From contig CM026423.1 in NCBI GenBank assembly GCA_014871385.1, positions 24,766,898 to 24,830,897 of the forward strand: a stretch of DNA of 64,000 bases, in the 5' to 3' direction. Positions 44,766 through 55,967 of this stretch are shown one piece after another. The DNA is from Ceratodon purpureus. Lineage: Eukaryota; Streptophyta; Bryopsida; Pseudoditrichales; Ditrichaceae. Made by a program: the position numbers and the translations under genes. Numbering within the stretch: position 1 is the first letter of the stretch; every line of letters starts with the position of its first letter. Under the pieces are notes generated by a model, which saw nothing but the letters and a program-made list of their open reading frames with translations, had not been told where the DNA came from and searched no databases.

Positions 44766-46888
44766 CGAGAAAGCAATACAGCAGGGTAGTTGGCCGCTTC
44801 TGCTGTGCTCATGTTCAACGTTGATATTGATTCTGGGACCTGCAAAAGTTTGTCCAAAGATCTTGTTAGAGGGATACTGTAAAAATAAATCATTGGTCCA
44901 GTATCTCAGAAGCCAAGGAATTGGTTGTCAGGAGAAACACAGGCTCAGGAAAAGGGCAAAAAAATCTCTTGACAAAATTTTAAAAAGATACTAATGTAAT
45001 TTTAAGGAAGACTTCAGCAGAGAAAGTAGCAGCATGAATTGGCACAGGGCTATTACCGTGACAGCTGAAAGCTCACCAGAGGTGTCTCGCCATCTCCGCA
45101 GTCCGGAAGAACATATCCTGACATAAGCAAAAGCCGATGTATAAACACCTCCAACATTGTTGTAGGATCATTTCTTCAGCTAGGCACACTAATTTGTCTC
45201 CATAGAAAGGTCTATTATAGAAGCTGTTAGGATGAACCTAATGAAAATCTAAGTGACACTCATATCAAAGAAATGATAGCATTGAGCAGAATATACGAAG
45301 AAGTGAGGAATCGACACCTGCAATGCTCGCACGGAGTTGCTCGGCGTCATCGTCTTCGTCATTTGCTGATTCTGCGGCAGCTGTTAGCTCACGGAACAAT
45401 GACATGAGTCGAATGAAACAGGATAGTGAGTGGTGTGACGAAAAATAATCATGTTGGCCTCGTAAAAAGTATCAGCTAGACCAGCAGAGTAAACGCAACC
45501 AATCCGTCACCGAACAATAATTTGTACAATACCTCGAACTACTGTGACTTCAACATAAGCTTGGAAACCCGAAGCTGCAGCCTCAACACCACTAGGGGGA
45601 AATGGTATAATTCGTTCGCTGAAATCTGCAGGCTGAACGCATGATGTGATGATCAGTTGTGGTGGTCCATACCATGCATTACTATTCTAGCAATGCGATC
45701 TCCAACTGTGCCTTAAAAAAAGAGCTGGAAAAATTCATTCTTGTGGAGGAAGAATACGAATAGACGGAATAACGCTAAACTCAGACATGAAGGCTGAGCT
45801 GGATATTTTGAGAAACAAGGTGATAACAGAAGCCCGTGAAAAGCGCAGATCAGAATACTTTTCATACTCTTGCAAAACATCAGCTAGTATTTGCCCAGGA
45901 TATCACAAGTGATCTAGTAACCATGGATCTACAAAACACATCATGAACTTCGACGAACTTAATAAGACCGATCCCCAAATTACCAGATAGCAGGATGCTT
46001 ACTTGAACGAGAACGTACTCCAGGTATTTTAAAAAATATCGAGAGCTTCTACTGCCCAGGTATCCTCTTCTTTACCATTTTGCTCACGGGCCTTGAAAAC
46101 CTCTCGTGTAAGGGAAGCGAGCAGGCTCCAAGTTCCTACTGACCTGCACCAACAGGTCCATTTCAACAAACTGTTAGGGAGCTAGACCCGTACAATCAAC
46201 GATACCACCTTGCACGATGGTCAATCAGCGAAGGAGGATGAACTTGCCCTCGATCGAAATAAAAAGCAAAGAAAAGTGAGGAAAACATATGCCTAGCTAG
46301 AAACTTTCTCGTTGGCAATAGAAACGCTTATACAAAGGAGTATCCACACGATCGTTAGAGTCCAAATATCCATTATCACTCGATCTCCAGAAAGAAGGTC
46401 CCACTTTCAAAATAGTGTGCCCGAACAATCCTAATCCTAGTTCCGCTGTAAAATTCAGTTGAAATCTGGCTAAACTACTCGATCTCGATCGAGAACAATA
46501 AAGCCAACAAATTTGTCTCACCTAGACACGGGTTCAAGGAGTTGATCAAAAGCTGATGGAGAATTTACACTACCAATAGCCACAACTGCCCGGCATCCAT
46601 ACAAGATCTCGCTGTTCAAAGCCGTAAACACAAGAGGGTTTAGGGTTAAGGCAACAAAAGGATCGGAAAGAGCAATGCTAAAGGAATAGCCCCGGCTTCA
46701 TTGAAGTCAGCCATCTGCCAAAGTGAGAATGAGGAAATTCTTATCCAATGACGCTCACCTTTCAGTCGATGAACCTGCTCCTAAGGCCCCAACAACGACT
46801 TCGGATGGACCTCGCCAAGATGTAACTCCTGTCATGAGCCGTCGGAGATGAAGCTCTTGAGATGTGCCACCGTCTGTGTTAGCAAATA
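44766..46888 (-). pseudogene. Exportin-4-like nuclear export receptor, partial exons
   Basis: Seven exon-like pieces lie in order on the minus strand. 46888-46759 reads NTDGGTSQELHLRRLMTGVT and WRGPSEVVVGALG; about 46632-46522 reads LNSEILYGCRAVVAIGSVNS and FDQLLEPVS; about 46140-46016 reads SLLASLTREVFKAREQNGKE and EDTWAVEALDI, then KYLEYVLVQ one frame over; about 45638-45533 reads FSERIIPFPPSGVEAAASGF and YVEVTVV; about 45383-45321 reads AESANDEDDDAEQLRASIAG; about 45122-45066 reads SGYVLPDCGDGETPLV; 44839-44766 reads VPESISTLNMSTAEAANYPA. The SGYVL.D...GETPL and D..QL.S.. motifs and their order match exportin-4, a HEAT-repeat Ran-dependent cargo receptor. Splice borders are good, but one exon is frameshifted and intervening exons are missing, so only a middle section survives. 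Confidence 0.6.
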
Positions 46889-48210
46889 CTGAACATTGAT
46901 AGATCGGTAAGAGTGTCACTGCGATTTTGTGTGCACTACTGCATTCTTCGGCGACCCACACTGTATTATCCCTTGAACCTTAAAAAAAGGCCGTACATGT
47001 CCACAATGGTAGATCTCTCCAACAGAATGAGCATCTCGTATAGATGCTGATGAGTGTGACATGTTAGCATGTACAAATATTGGATTGCACGAAACCACAG
47101 CAATCTCCACTATCTCTTGGATTTTGGTAGATTTCAGATGTGAAGTCTGCACGTTTTGGAGATAATGGCGGTTTAGGGGCTCTTTGGCGGGTTTGGGATC
47201 GTCTCTCCCGAGGCTGCGATGGAGGAAACCCAGCGAGTTGCACGAGCGAAACCCTATGGACCACGAGCGGGGAGGGCGGTGTGCGGTCGCGGTGGCGATT
47301 GCCGATGCGGATTGGGGGGGGGGGGGGGGGAAGCACCGCACCAACATGCAGGCAGGGCGAGGCCCAGGAGGGTTGTGGGGGTGCCAAGCCGGGGGAGGAA
47401 GCGCCCGGCGATGTGACCAGCGAGGAGGTACCGGGGAGAAGTTGGAGAGCATGCGAGAGGAGCGCGATGAGTGCACGGGGTGGTGATGGACGGGCGCTTC
47501 TATGTCGTCAGCCGCTACGGCATTGAGTTGCAGGGCGTGTTTCACCTAGGGGACAGCACACAGGTGCACCGAGCTATGGCTGTCCGTGGTCGTGTCCACG
47601 CCATGCATGGACATGGGTCGATGTCAACCCTAAACCGTTATGGGGTGCCCTCACGTGGTGGGGTGGTCGTTCTTCACGCGACGAGGCGGGCGGTTGCCGG
47701 AGGTGAGATCACCTTCACTTGGTGACGAGAAACCTAGGTCTGAGGGAGTTAGGGTTGAGTAGTGAGTGACAGATGGGGAGTTTTTGTGGGGATTACAGGG
47801 TCGCCGTGGGGGCAGGAGCAGGGTTCTGATTTTGGGAATGGAATTTTTGGGAGAAGGGGGGGGAGAGTTTTTTCCTCTCGCGTGGGTGATGGTGCCGTGG
47901 TTTTCAGGGGTTTGAAATTTGAATGTTTGTGGAGTTTGTGGACAAGGGATTTGGGGTACGGGTGTGCGCATTCTGTTCGTATTTTTAATCTGTGTTGTTT
48001 GGACCGGAGAGGCTATCGGGGCTGTCATGAGCGATGGGAGTGGGCTTGTTGGTTTAGGTTTAGGATGGGGCGGGGTGTGGAATGAATGCAGGAATGGCAA
48101 TGTGAGGGATGTTAGCGAAGGAGTTGTGGGATTGATGGTGAGATTGTGCGAATTAGGGTTAGGGGTGAATTGGTGGGGTGGTATTGAAATGGCGGAACGT
48201 GAGGTGGCAG
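46889..48210. other. GC-rich stretch upstream of the ZFWD-like gene
   Basis: Includes a run of 18 G at about 47317-47334. The N-terminal CCCH zinc finger and first WD repeats of a ZFWD gene should lie here; a plausible leader (METQRVARAK-like frame from 47219) is present, but no CCCH finger can be read. Many overlapping frames on both strands are composition artefacts. Confidence 0.4.
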
Positions 48211-49834
48211 GTTGTGAACATGACGACACTGCATCAGCAGAGTCTGAGCGGGCCGAAGGGGCAGGTGCACGCGCTTGCGGTGACGGACGAGGGGCTTTTA
48301 TTTGCGGGTACCCAGGTGAGTGTCAGTGATGGATGAATTGGGATGGGCATTGGAGGTGCGAGTGGGAGTGGTGTATGGTGTGTGCTGGGGGCAGCAGTGT
48401 ATGCGTCCTGGTTAGGGAGGAGAGTGGGATGCGAGTGGTGAGCGGTTTTGGAATTGGGTGGGGTTTGAATTGTGGAGGCATATTTGATTAGTATATAGAT
48501 GGCTGTGATAGATGAGAAGGTTTATTTACGCTCGGCTTTGTTGGTTGGATGTGGGTGAACAGGACGGCACAATTCTGGTATGGCAGTTCAACACGGCGAC
48601 GAATGAGTTCGTACCAGCCGCATCGATGTCCGGGCACACGGGGCCTGTGGTGACGCTGATGTTGATCGGGAGTCGGTTGTATTCTGGTTCGATGGACAAG
48701 ACGATACGGGTGAGTGGTTGGTGGCATGTAGGCCTCCATGTTTGGAATTGTTGAGGTGGCCGGGTATGATGTTGGGGCTAGCGTTCATGTGAGGGTGTTT
48801 TGGCCAGTTTGCATGGGTTTGGTTTTGGGAGGTGGGGAGCTCGGGATGTGTTGATGATGGAAGTGCGGCAGGACTGCGCAAACGTGTGAGGATGCTGAGA
48901 GGGGTTTGATGTGATGGACAGGTGTGGGAGATCGCCAGTGTACAGTGCGTGCAGACGCTGGAGGGGCATACGGGGGTGGTGATGGATCTTCTTTGCTGGG
49001 ACTCGTTCCTGCTGTCGTGCTCGCTGGACGGCACCGTGAAGGCAAGTGCGAAACCCACGGCGCGTTTCTTTGGTGTTTGCAGTCACGGAGTGGTGGCAGT
49101 GGTCTGGAGTAGAAGTTGGGTGGGTCGAGGAGGCTGGGCAGGGTTGGTGATTGGATTTAGGGTTTAAAAGACTGACGGGGCTTGCTCGGGGTTGTTTGCA
49201 GATCTGGACTTTGAATACAGCAGGTCAGCTGGAGCTGACGTTCACACACCCGGAGGAGGATAGCCAGGCAGATTCGCGCAATGTGAGTGTCGAACCGCGT
49301 GTTGTGGGTGTATGATGGTTTTGTTGTGGTGGTGTTGTTATGTGTCACATGGTGGTGGACGCGATGAGTTGGAGCGGTGTTGGAATGGAGGAGTGATAAG
49401 ACGGATGTGTTCGCAACGTGTGGCGTGTGCAGGTGACTCTGGCAGGGGCGTTGAAGATGTGCGGGAGCTCGGACAGGGCCGGGAAGCCGGTGCTGTTGGT
49501 GTCGTACAACGATAACAGCGTGCGGCTGTACGACCTACCGACGTAAGTGGGCGTGTAGTTGATAGAGCTTTGTGCGTGGAGTTGTGGTGGTTTATTGGAT
49601 GTTGGGCAGATGGTAGCTGTTGTGGCGAATATTGATGGTCGAGGAAGACCAGGGCTGTTTTGTGAGGTTTAGGGTTGGCAGTGCATTGCTTGTTGCAGGC
49701 GCTTGTGACAAGTCGGAGGCGGGGTTGGATAATGTGGAGGGAATGTAACGAAGGTTTGGTGATGCAGGTTTACGGAGCGTGGGCAGCTGTTTTCGCGGGA
49801 GGAGGTGCGTGCATTACATGCATTACAAGTGGGA
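48211..49834 (+). pseudogene. ZFWD-type WD40 protein, propeller exons, 3'-truncated
   Basis: Six exons: 48211-48315 (GPKGQVHALAVTDEGLLFAG), 48563-48709 (DGTILVWQFNTATNEFVPAA, GSRLYSGSMDKTIR), 48922-49041 (WEIASVQCVQTLEGHTGVVM, LLSCSLDGTVK), 49202-49282 (IWTLNTAGQLELTFTHPEED), 49433-49542 (GKPVLLVSYNDNSVRLYDLP), 49767-49834 (FTERGQLFSREEVRALHALQ). These match the C-terminal WD repeats of plant ZFWD proteins in order and are phase-consistent. The third intron starts GCAAGT after AAG, a GC-AG intron. The last exon reaches a stop right after the RAxQVG position where the family continues with a final FFTGD....VKVW repeat, and the N-terminal CCCH finger is not found. It is therefore either a truncated gene still capable of making a short propeller or a recent pseudogene. 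Confidence 0.8.
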
Positions 49835-50579
49835 TGAGCAGCGGCGTCGCGGGTTTGGGCCAGGTCGGGGGTCACGAGGGGCGAGCATCTCCAGCTTTTC
49901 CGGCGTCTTGCTCTGTTTCTGTCAACTTCAGTTCGGTTTTGTGCTTCCAAAGGTGCAATCTGGTGCAGGCAATCGCTCACTCTCGTCTCTTCTGTCTCGC
50001 GCGCCCTGTGCTGCCTGGCTTGTGAGTGTTGCCTCTGATGTGTGTGGGTGGATGGTTGTTTTGATCGTTGGTTTCCGGTTTCATCTTCGTGCTGATTGCA
50101 TTTCGCGATTCGTGGATTGGTCAATGAGTTGTACAGTTTGGATGGCATGTTGGTGCTCGGTTTGTGGATGATTGTTTGGTTTTTGGGGTTGGAATCTTGG
50201 TTACATTGCGGGCGGGAGGTTTTTTGATAGGTAGTACTTTGGGGTTGTCGATGTGATTGCGTGGGGTTGGAAATCGTTGTGCTTTTGGGTTAGTGTGGGG
50301 TTGGTTATTCTGTGGGGTGAGAGTGATTCCTGGTGGGGTTTTGGGTTTCATTGCCGGTCGATTCGCAACGGAGAGCGCTTGGGGTTTGTTTTTTTTGGAA
50401 TTTTTCTGGGAGTTTCAGGGTACTATGTTGCAGTAGTGTAGGTCATGTGGTTGCAGTCTTGTGCTCGTGTGCAGTTTCTACTTTGCGGTTTGGATGTTCA
50501 ATTGTTCGGTGTATTGGTGTTTGGGCAGAGGTTTTTAAGTGCGAAGTGGGGGAAATGCAGGTGAAGGAGGCTGCTAACG
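49835..50579. other. No recognised gene
   Basis: G/T-rich on the + strand with several open frames of low complexity. The lost last WD repeat of the preceding gene was sought here without success. Confidence 0.4.
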
Positions 50580-50704
50580 ATGGATCACAGTCACGACCAC
50601 ACCCATGCTCACGACGACGCTCACGGGCATAGCCATGATCACTCTCATGATCACGCTCACGAACACGACCATGACCACCACCATGAGCACAGCCATGCGC
50701 ATCC
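50580..50704 (+). CDS. Isolated His-rich first exon
   Basis: ATG opens a 41-codon frame that alternates His with Asp, Ala, Ser and Glu (starts MDHSHDHTHAHDD; about half the residues are His), ending at a CC|GTAAGC donor. Such leaders occur in metal-handling proteins: plant UreG urease chaperones, COBW/ZNG1 GTPases and some ZIP transporters. No following exon is found before the Sec61 copy at 51.3 kb, so the parent gene cannot be named; the exon may be an orphan. Nickel or zinc binding is inferred from composition. Confidence 0.5.
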
Positions 50705-51288
50705 GTAAGCATTCCGATTCTCATCTCGATTGCATTGAGAAGATATTGAATGCTTGCTTATGTTTCTTTCCGCCTTTGGAAACTCTACAATCCTGGACAT
50801 CGGAGTGAACATCACCTTGTTTGAATTAGGACACAAATTCGTGCGATGCTCGCCCGTGAGATACTTTATGTTTGGATTATGTGATTCAGTCAAGAGGAGA
50901 TCGGATGAGGGTAATCTGTTGTGAATGTGTAAGAAAATTGAATGGATTTATGAGTTTTATGGAGCTCATTTGGGGTTTGAGCTTTTCAGGGGTTCGGGGG
51001 ATTGGATGAGGTGGTGTTGCTGTTGTAGGTTTTAGTTTAATTCGTTGCGTTTTGGAGAGTGGTGGTGGTGTTATGTTGTGCGGGTTGAATTGGATTGGGG
51101 ATGTTTGCAATGTAGAGTGTGGAGTTTGATGGGGGAAGCGCCTAGGAGGTGTGCTGACTGTTTGGTGTGATTGTTTGGCAGGTTTTTTGGAGACGATCTG
51201 TTTTTGGATTGAGGATCCGGGAGCTCATGCGGGTGAGAGGGGTTGTGTTTTAGAAGGATTTTGCAGGGAGTAAGGAGGGTTTGTCAAC
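50705..51288. other. No recognised gene
   Basis: Mixed sequence between the His-rich exon and Sec61; no frame continues the His-rich protein. Confidence 0.4.
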
Positions 51289-52333
51289 ATGGGGGGCGGT
51301 TTTTCGGGTTTTGCACCTGGTGCAGCCATTTTTGTCGGTGTTGCCGGAGGTTCAGACCGCAGAGAGGAGGGTGCCTTTTAGGGAGAAGGTTATGTATACT
51401 GTAGTATCGCTTTTCATCTTTCTGGTTTGCAGTCAGCTGCCTCTGTATGGTATCCATTCAGCTACCGGTTCGGATCCCTTCTACTGGATGAGAGTGATCC
51501 TTGCGTCGAACCAGGGAACGGTGATGGAGTTGGGTATTACGCCCATCGTTACATCAGCGCTTGTCATGCAGCTTTTGGCTGGATCCAAACTCATTGAGGT
51601 CGACAACAGCGTCAGGGAGGACAGAGCTCTTTTGTAAGTTACCCTTTCAAAATTTTATGAGATTCGTATGAGTGAGCTGAACGAATTGAGTTTTTGTTCT
51701 GTAGTGATGGCCTTTGCGGTCTCTTACTTGTGTTTAGTATTGGAATGTCCAGCTGTGCATTAGCTAAAGAATCTGAGGTATTCTGCAGGAATGGTGCTCA
51801 GAAGCTTCTCGGTGTGTTGATCACCATCGGAGAGGCAGTGGGTTAAGGTTTAGGTTTGATCGCGGACATCTCCATACATGCCTGACAAGACATATGTCTT
51901 GTCAGGCATGTATGGAGATGTCCGCGATCTCGGTGCCGGCAATGCAATTCTTATCATCATCCAGCTCTTCTTTGCCGGGATTATCGTCATCTGTCTCGAT
52001 GAGCTCTTGCAGAAGGGTTATGGATTGCGGTTTGGAATTTCGCTCTTCATTGCGACCAACATCTGGTGAGCCTAGCTCTTTCTTTCAATGAGTCGATAAT
52101 TCGTCAAGTTAATGCAATTGTGGGTGGTCTGCTCGTGTCGTGAATATGTCGCTGTTGGGGATTGGTTTTGTTGGGTCATTTTTCGGACATTTATTGCGCC
52201 CCTTAACTGAGACAATATTTTGGTTTTCTTACAGCGAGAACATTATCTGGAAGGCATTCAGTCCAACCACCATCAACAGTGGCCGTGGAGTAGAGTTCGA
52301 AAGAGCCGTGATTTCTTCGAAAGAGTCAAACAG
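51289..52333 (+). pseudogene. SEC61A: Sec61 alpha (ER translocon channel), truncated copy
   Basis: Sec61 alpha is the ten-helix pore of the ER protein translocation channel. Exon 1 (51289-51633) opens ATGGGGGGCGGT, but an extra T shifts the frame within the first codons, after which it reads [20 protein letters not shown] and [20 protein letters not shown]. Exon 2 (51789-52065) reads NGAQKLLGVLITIGEAVGY, is interrupted by an inserted palindrome, and continues [20 protein letters not shown] and [11 protein letters not shown]. Exon 3 (52235-52333) reads [20 protein letters not shown], then loses the LFHMLIT-like segment. The remaining roughly 260 residues of a normal 475-aa protein are absent. 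Splice borders are conserved, so this is a DNA-level duplicate, not a processed copy. Confidence 0.93.
51858..51929. repeat. Perfect 72-bp palindrome inside Sec61 exon 2
   Basis: Two 36-bp arms meet at CAT|ATG with no loop. The right arm is normal Sec61 coding sequence (GATGTCCGCGATC at its end); the left arm is its inverted copy, preceded by a telomere-like AAGGTTTAGGTTT filler. Confidence 0.97.
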
Positions 52334-52735
52334 GTAACTTTCTTCCTCCTAGTTCTCGTAATAATATGATTTCCATGACAGTGCTTTCAGTTTATATTAT
52401 GAGTCGATGTATTTACAGAAACTGGAACTAGGAAAAGGAGAGTTAGCGCAGGAGAGTATATGTGCACAAGTTTTAGTACTCGTATCAAGTGGGATAAATG
52501 ATAGAGCACAATAGGGGATTAACAGCAGGCATTTTTGTAGTTTCATCTGACTTTTTTTGCTTACTGTTTTCCTTTCGATCTATGAATTGTCAGGGCGAAA
52601 AACTGTTACTGGTGAAAGCTATCAGGAGCTTGAAGGCAGGCTAAGTTCAGGTTTTTCTCATCCCTTGCTGCTTTTTCTTACGGTACGCTCGTTTACTGCA
52701 TTGTGACACGTTCTCCGCACTTGTTTACGAATCGT
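52334..52735. other. No recognised feature
   Basis: Sequence after the last Sec61 exon remnant; no continuation of the gene and no repeat. Confidence 0.4.
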
Positions 52736-52996
52736 TTGTTGTTTGTTTAGGGTGTGTTTGTGGGTTTAGGGTGTGTTTGGGGGTTTAGGGTGTGTTTGGG
52801 GGTTTAGGGTGTGTTTGGGGGTTTAGGGTGTGTTTGGGGGTTTAGGGTGTGTTTGTGGGTTTAGGGTGTGTTTGGGGGTTTAGGGTGTGTTTGTGGGTTT
52901 AGGGTGTGTTTGTGGTTTTAGGTTGTGTCTGTGGGTTTAGGGTGTGTTTGTGGTTTTAGGTTGTGTCTGTGGGTTTAGGGTGTGTTTGTGGATGTA
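52736..52996 (+). repeat. 20-bp minisatellite GTTTAGGGTGTGTTTGGGG
   Basis: About 13 tandem units alternating TTTAGGG with TGTGTTTGKGGG, i.e. a telomere heptamer embedded in a longer period. G-rich strand on +, like the block at 12.2 kb. Confidence 0.9.
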
Positions 52997-53494
52997 GTTT
53001 TTTCACTTTCATGTTCTGTGTTTAATATTATAATGAGGATGCGGACAGCGACGAGGATAGCCACGAGGAGCTGTAGGCAGTTGCGGATGAGTGTAGGCTG
53101 TGGAGCTCAGGTCGTTGGGAAGGGGACCTGGCGGTGGAAGGCTGCGGGGATTGAAGTGGCTTGTGTGCTTAGTTTTGAGATAGCTGCTGGAGGAATTCAG
53201 TTGCCCTGGGACTGCAGAATTGGAAAGACGGAGAGGGGGTGATTGACGCAGTACTACGGGGCACTACTAGGGGGAAGTAGGGGAACGTTGGGAACTTGGG
53301 GTGAACTTAGGGGGAACGTAGGGGAAATTGGGGGGAACTTAGGGGAAATAGTTTCCCCTACTTTCTTAGGATTCATAATTTCGCAAAATGCTTTAGGTTT
53401 TTAGACTCCTTATCGTTTCCTGATTCTAACGATGTAAAATCCCCAACAAAAAACCTTAGCATCAGATTAACCCCAAAGCTATGGAACGCTCCTG
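52997..53494. other. Transition to the subtelomeric array
   Basis: No gene. Includes a short GGGGAACTTAGGGGAAAT-like run (53265-53350) resembling the minisatellite of 12.4-13.8 kb. Confidence 0.5.
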
Positions 53495-53745
53495 TAACCC
53501 TAAACCCTAAACCCTAAACCCTAAACCCAAAACCCTAAACCCTAAACACCTAAACCCTAAACCTAAACCCTAAACCTAAACCTAAACCTAAACCCTAAAC
53601 CTAAACCTAAACCTAAACCCTAAACCCTAAACCTAAACCCTAAACCTAAACCCTAAACCCTAAACCCTAAACCCTAAACCCTAAACCCTAAACCCTAAAC
53701 CCTAAACCCTAAAACCCTAAACCCTAAACCCTAAACCCTAAACCC
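53495..53745 (+). repeat. Telomeric block (CCCTAAA)n
   Basis: About 250 bp of CCCTAAA with CCTAAA and CCCTAAAA variants. The C-rich strand is +, so a chromosome end would lie toward lower coordinates; the genes on that side show this block is interstitial. Confidence 0.96.
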
Positions 53746-55967
53746 TCCGTTTAGAATCGCCCTTCACCGAGGCAAGGGATCATAATTGCCACCCCCAGAA
53801 AAGGGACCTTGCATTTACTATTATTATCCGTATAGGTGTGGCCCACCTATAGATAATTGTGAGGGAATTCCGGTCATATGTAGGGCTTTGTGATCGGAGT
53901 TTGCAGGCATGAGATATAGATGGATGAAGTTTCAAGAATCTAAAGTTCATCCATCTATATCTCCTAAATGAAGATAGTCTATGGAAATGTTTTTACATAT
54001 TCCAATTCCTTGAGCTTAAAATAGAGTGTAGGTGTCCTTAAAACTTTGATTGCTTTGGCCAATTGACAATGATTCCTATTTTAAGACTTTACCTTTGATT
54101 GCCTATAACTCCTAACCAACACTATTTATGGAAAAAAATTTAAAAGCATCGTCCAAAAATAACTAACAACTATCACATAAGCCTTTGAAAATTTAAAAAT
54201 TGCTTTAAATAGACCAAAGTCAACTACCCTAGCTCAAGATCAACGAGGCTATATCTCCAAAACTACAATAGTCTATAGAAATGTTTTTACATATTTGGAT
54301 TCCCTATACCTTAAAATGGGGGGGTAGGTCACCTCAAAATGCCAAAAAAAGCATGCCAAAAATACGGGAACACCCTTGTAACCCTAAACCCTAAACCCTA
54401 AACCCAAAACCCACAAGCATTTGGAAACCCTAAAGACCACTATCAACCCCACTATATTTTCTTAACCCTAACCCTAATGAGTATTTTGACTACACCATTG
54501 GATTCACAATGCCCTAATATGGGGGGGTAGGTATGTTCAAAATTCCAAAATACTTCACCAATCAAGAAGTCAACTCAAATTTTGCAAAGTCCAAGATGTT
54601 ATATCTCCCAAATGGTGATAGTGTTAAGCGAAATTATTGGACCATTGGATTCACAACCCTTATAAATGGGGGGGTAGGTCCCCTCAAAACCTCATTCTAA
54701 GTATGCTATATAATCGGGGACACACATGTAACCCTAAAACCCTAAACCCTAAATCCTAAACCGCTTACATATATGATTTATTTTTAAACTTCTTTACATT
54801 TCTAAAGTCACGTTATAAAATCCTCCAAAACATGTGTATATTAAAAACAAATACACATTTCATTGAAATGTCATGACTTAAAGTTGTTCATGAGCTTTTG
54901 GCACGTTGGAAAAGTTCAATTCCATGACTTTAATGAATAGAGTACCATTAAGTTAGACATATGTAACATATACACATATAACAAATTAAAGTCAATCACG
55001 CCCTAGAGCCAATTAAAGGGATTTCAAATTGATATCAAAATCCATCTTTGGACTTTGTATGCCTAAGATATTAATGGATGAAGTTTGCAAATTCAGAACT
55101 TCATCCATCTATATCTCATGCATACAAAGTCCAAACATGAAGTGTCATACCATTTTGGAATGCTCGAGATAGGCCCTAGGATGTGGCAAAAGTTTAAAGT
55201 CAAACCCTAAACCTCATCAAAAAGTCATAATCCTAAGACCACCCCTGTACATCTCTTAAACAAAGCACATCTAGACAAATCCAACATCACCATTGGATTC
55301 CCCATGCCCAAATTAGTGGGGGTAGGTATCTTCAAACTTCCAAAATAATGAATATTCAAGTGAAAGTCAACAACATTTACCGAAGTCAAACGTTTAATAT
55401 CTCCCAAATGGTGATAGTGTTAAGCGAAATTATTTCACCATTGGATTCACAACCTTTGAAAATGGGGGGGTACATGTCCTTGAAATTTCGAAATTCCAAA
55501 CCCACAAGCATTTGGAAACCCTAAAGACCACTATCAACCCCACTATATTTTCTTAACCCTAACCCTAATGAGTATTTTGACTACACCATTGGATTCACAA
55601 TGCCCTAATATAGGGGGGTAGGTATGTTCAAAATTCCAAAATACTTCACCAATCAAGAAGTCAACTCAAATTTTGCAAAGTCCAAGATGCTATATCTCCC
55701 AAATGGTGATAGTGTTAAGCGAAATTATTGGACCACTGGATTCACAACCCTTGTAAATTGGGGGGTAGGTCCTCTCAAAACCTCATTCTAACTATGCCAT
55801 ATAATCGGGGACACACATGTAACCCTAAACCCTAAACCCTAAACCCTAAACCCTAAACCCTAACCCTAAACCCTAAACCCTAAAACCCTAAACCCTAAAA
55901 CCCTAAACCCTAAACCCTAAACCCTAAACCCTAAAACCCTAAACCCTTAACCCTAAACCCTAAACCC
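53746..55967 (+). repeat. Subtelomeric satellite unit 1 (2,222 bp)
   Basis: Begins TCCGTTTAGAATCGCCC directly after telomeric repeat. Built of modules that each end in TGTAACCCTAAA: module a (to about 54400), b (about 54407-54735), c (54740-55497), b again (55498-55822), then a telomeric block. Contains foldbacks, e.g. AGATATAGATGGATGAA paired with TTCATCCATCTATATCT at 53911-53963. No coding role; a 60-codon frame recurring on the minus strand is part of the satellite. Confidence 0.96.

Noticed and set aside
46916-47545. A 209-codon minus-strand open frame
   Set aside because: Lies over a GC-rich stretch with open frames on both strands; proline/arginine-rich composition is typical of an antisense shadow, and no homology is apparent.
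47651-48229. A 192-codon minus-strand open frame rich in Pro, Thr and Ser
   Set aside because: Antisense of G/T-rich sequence next to the ZFWD-like gene; low complexity, no start context, no family resemblance.
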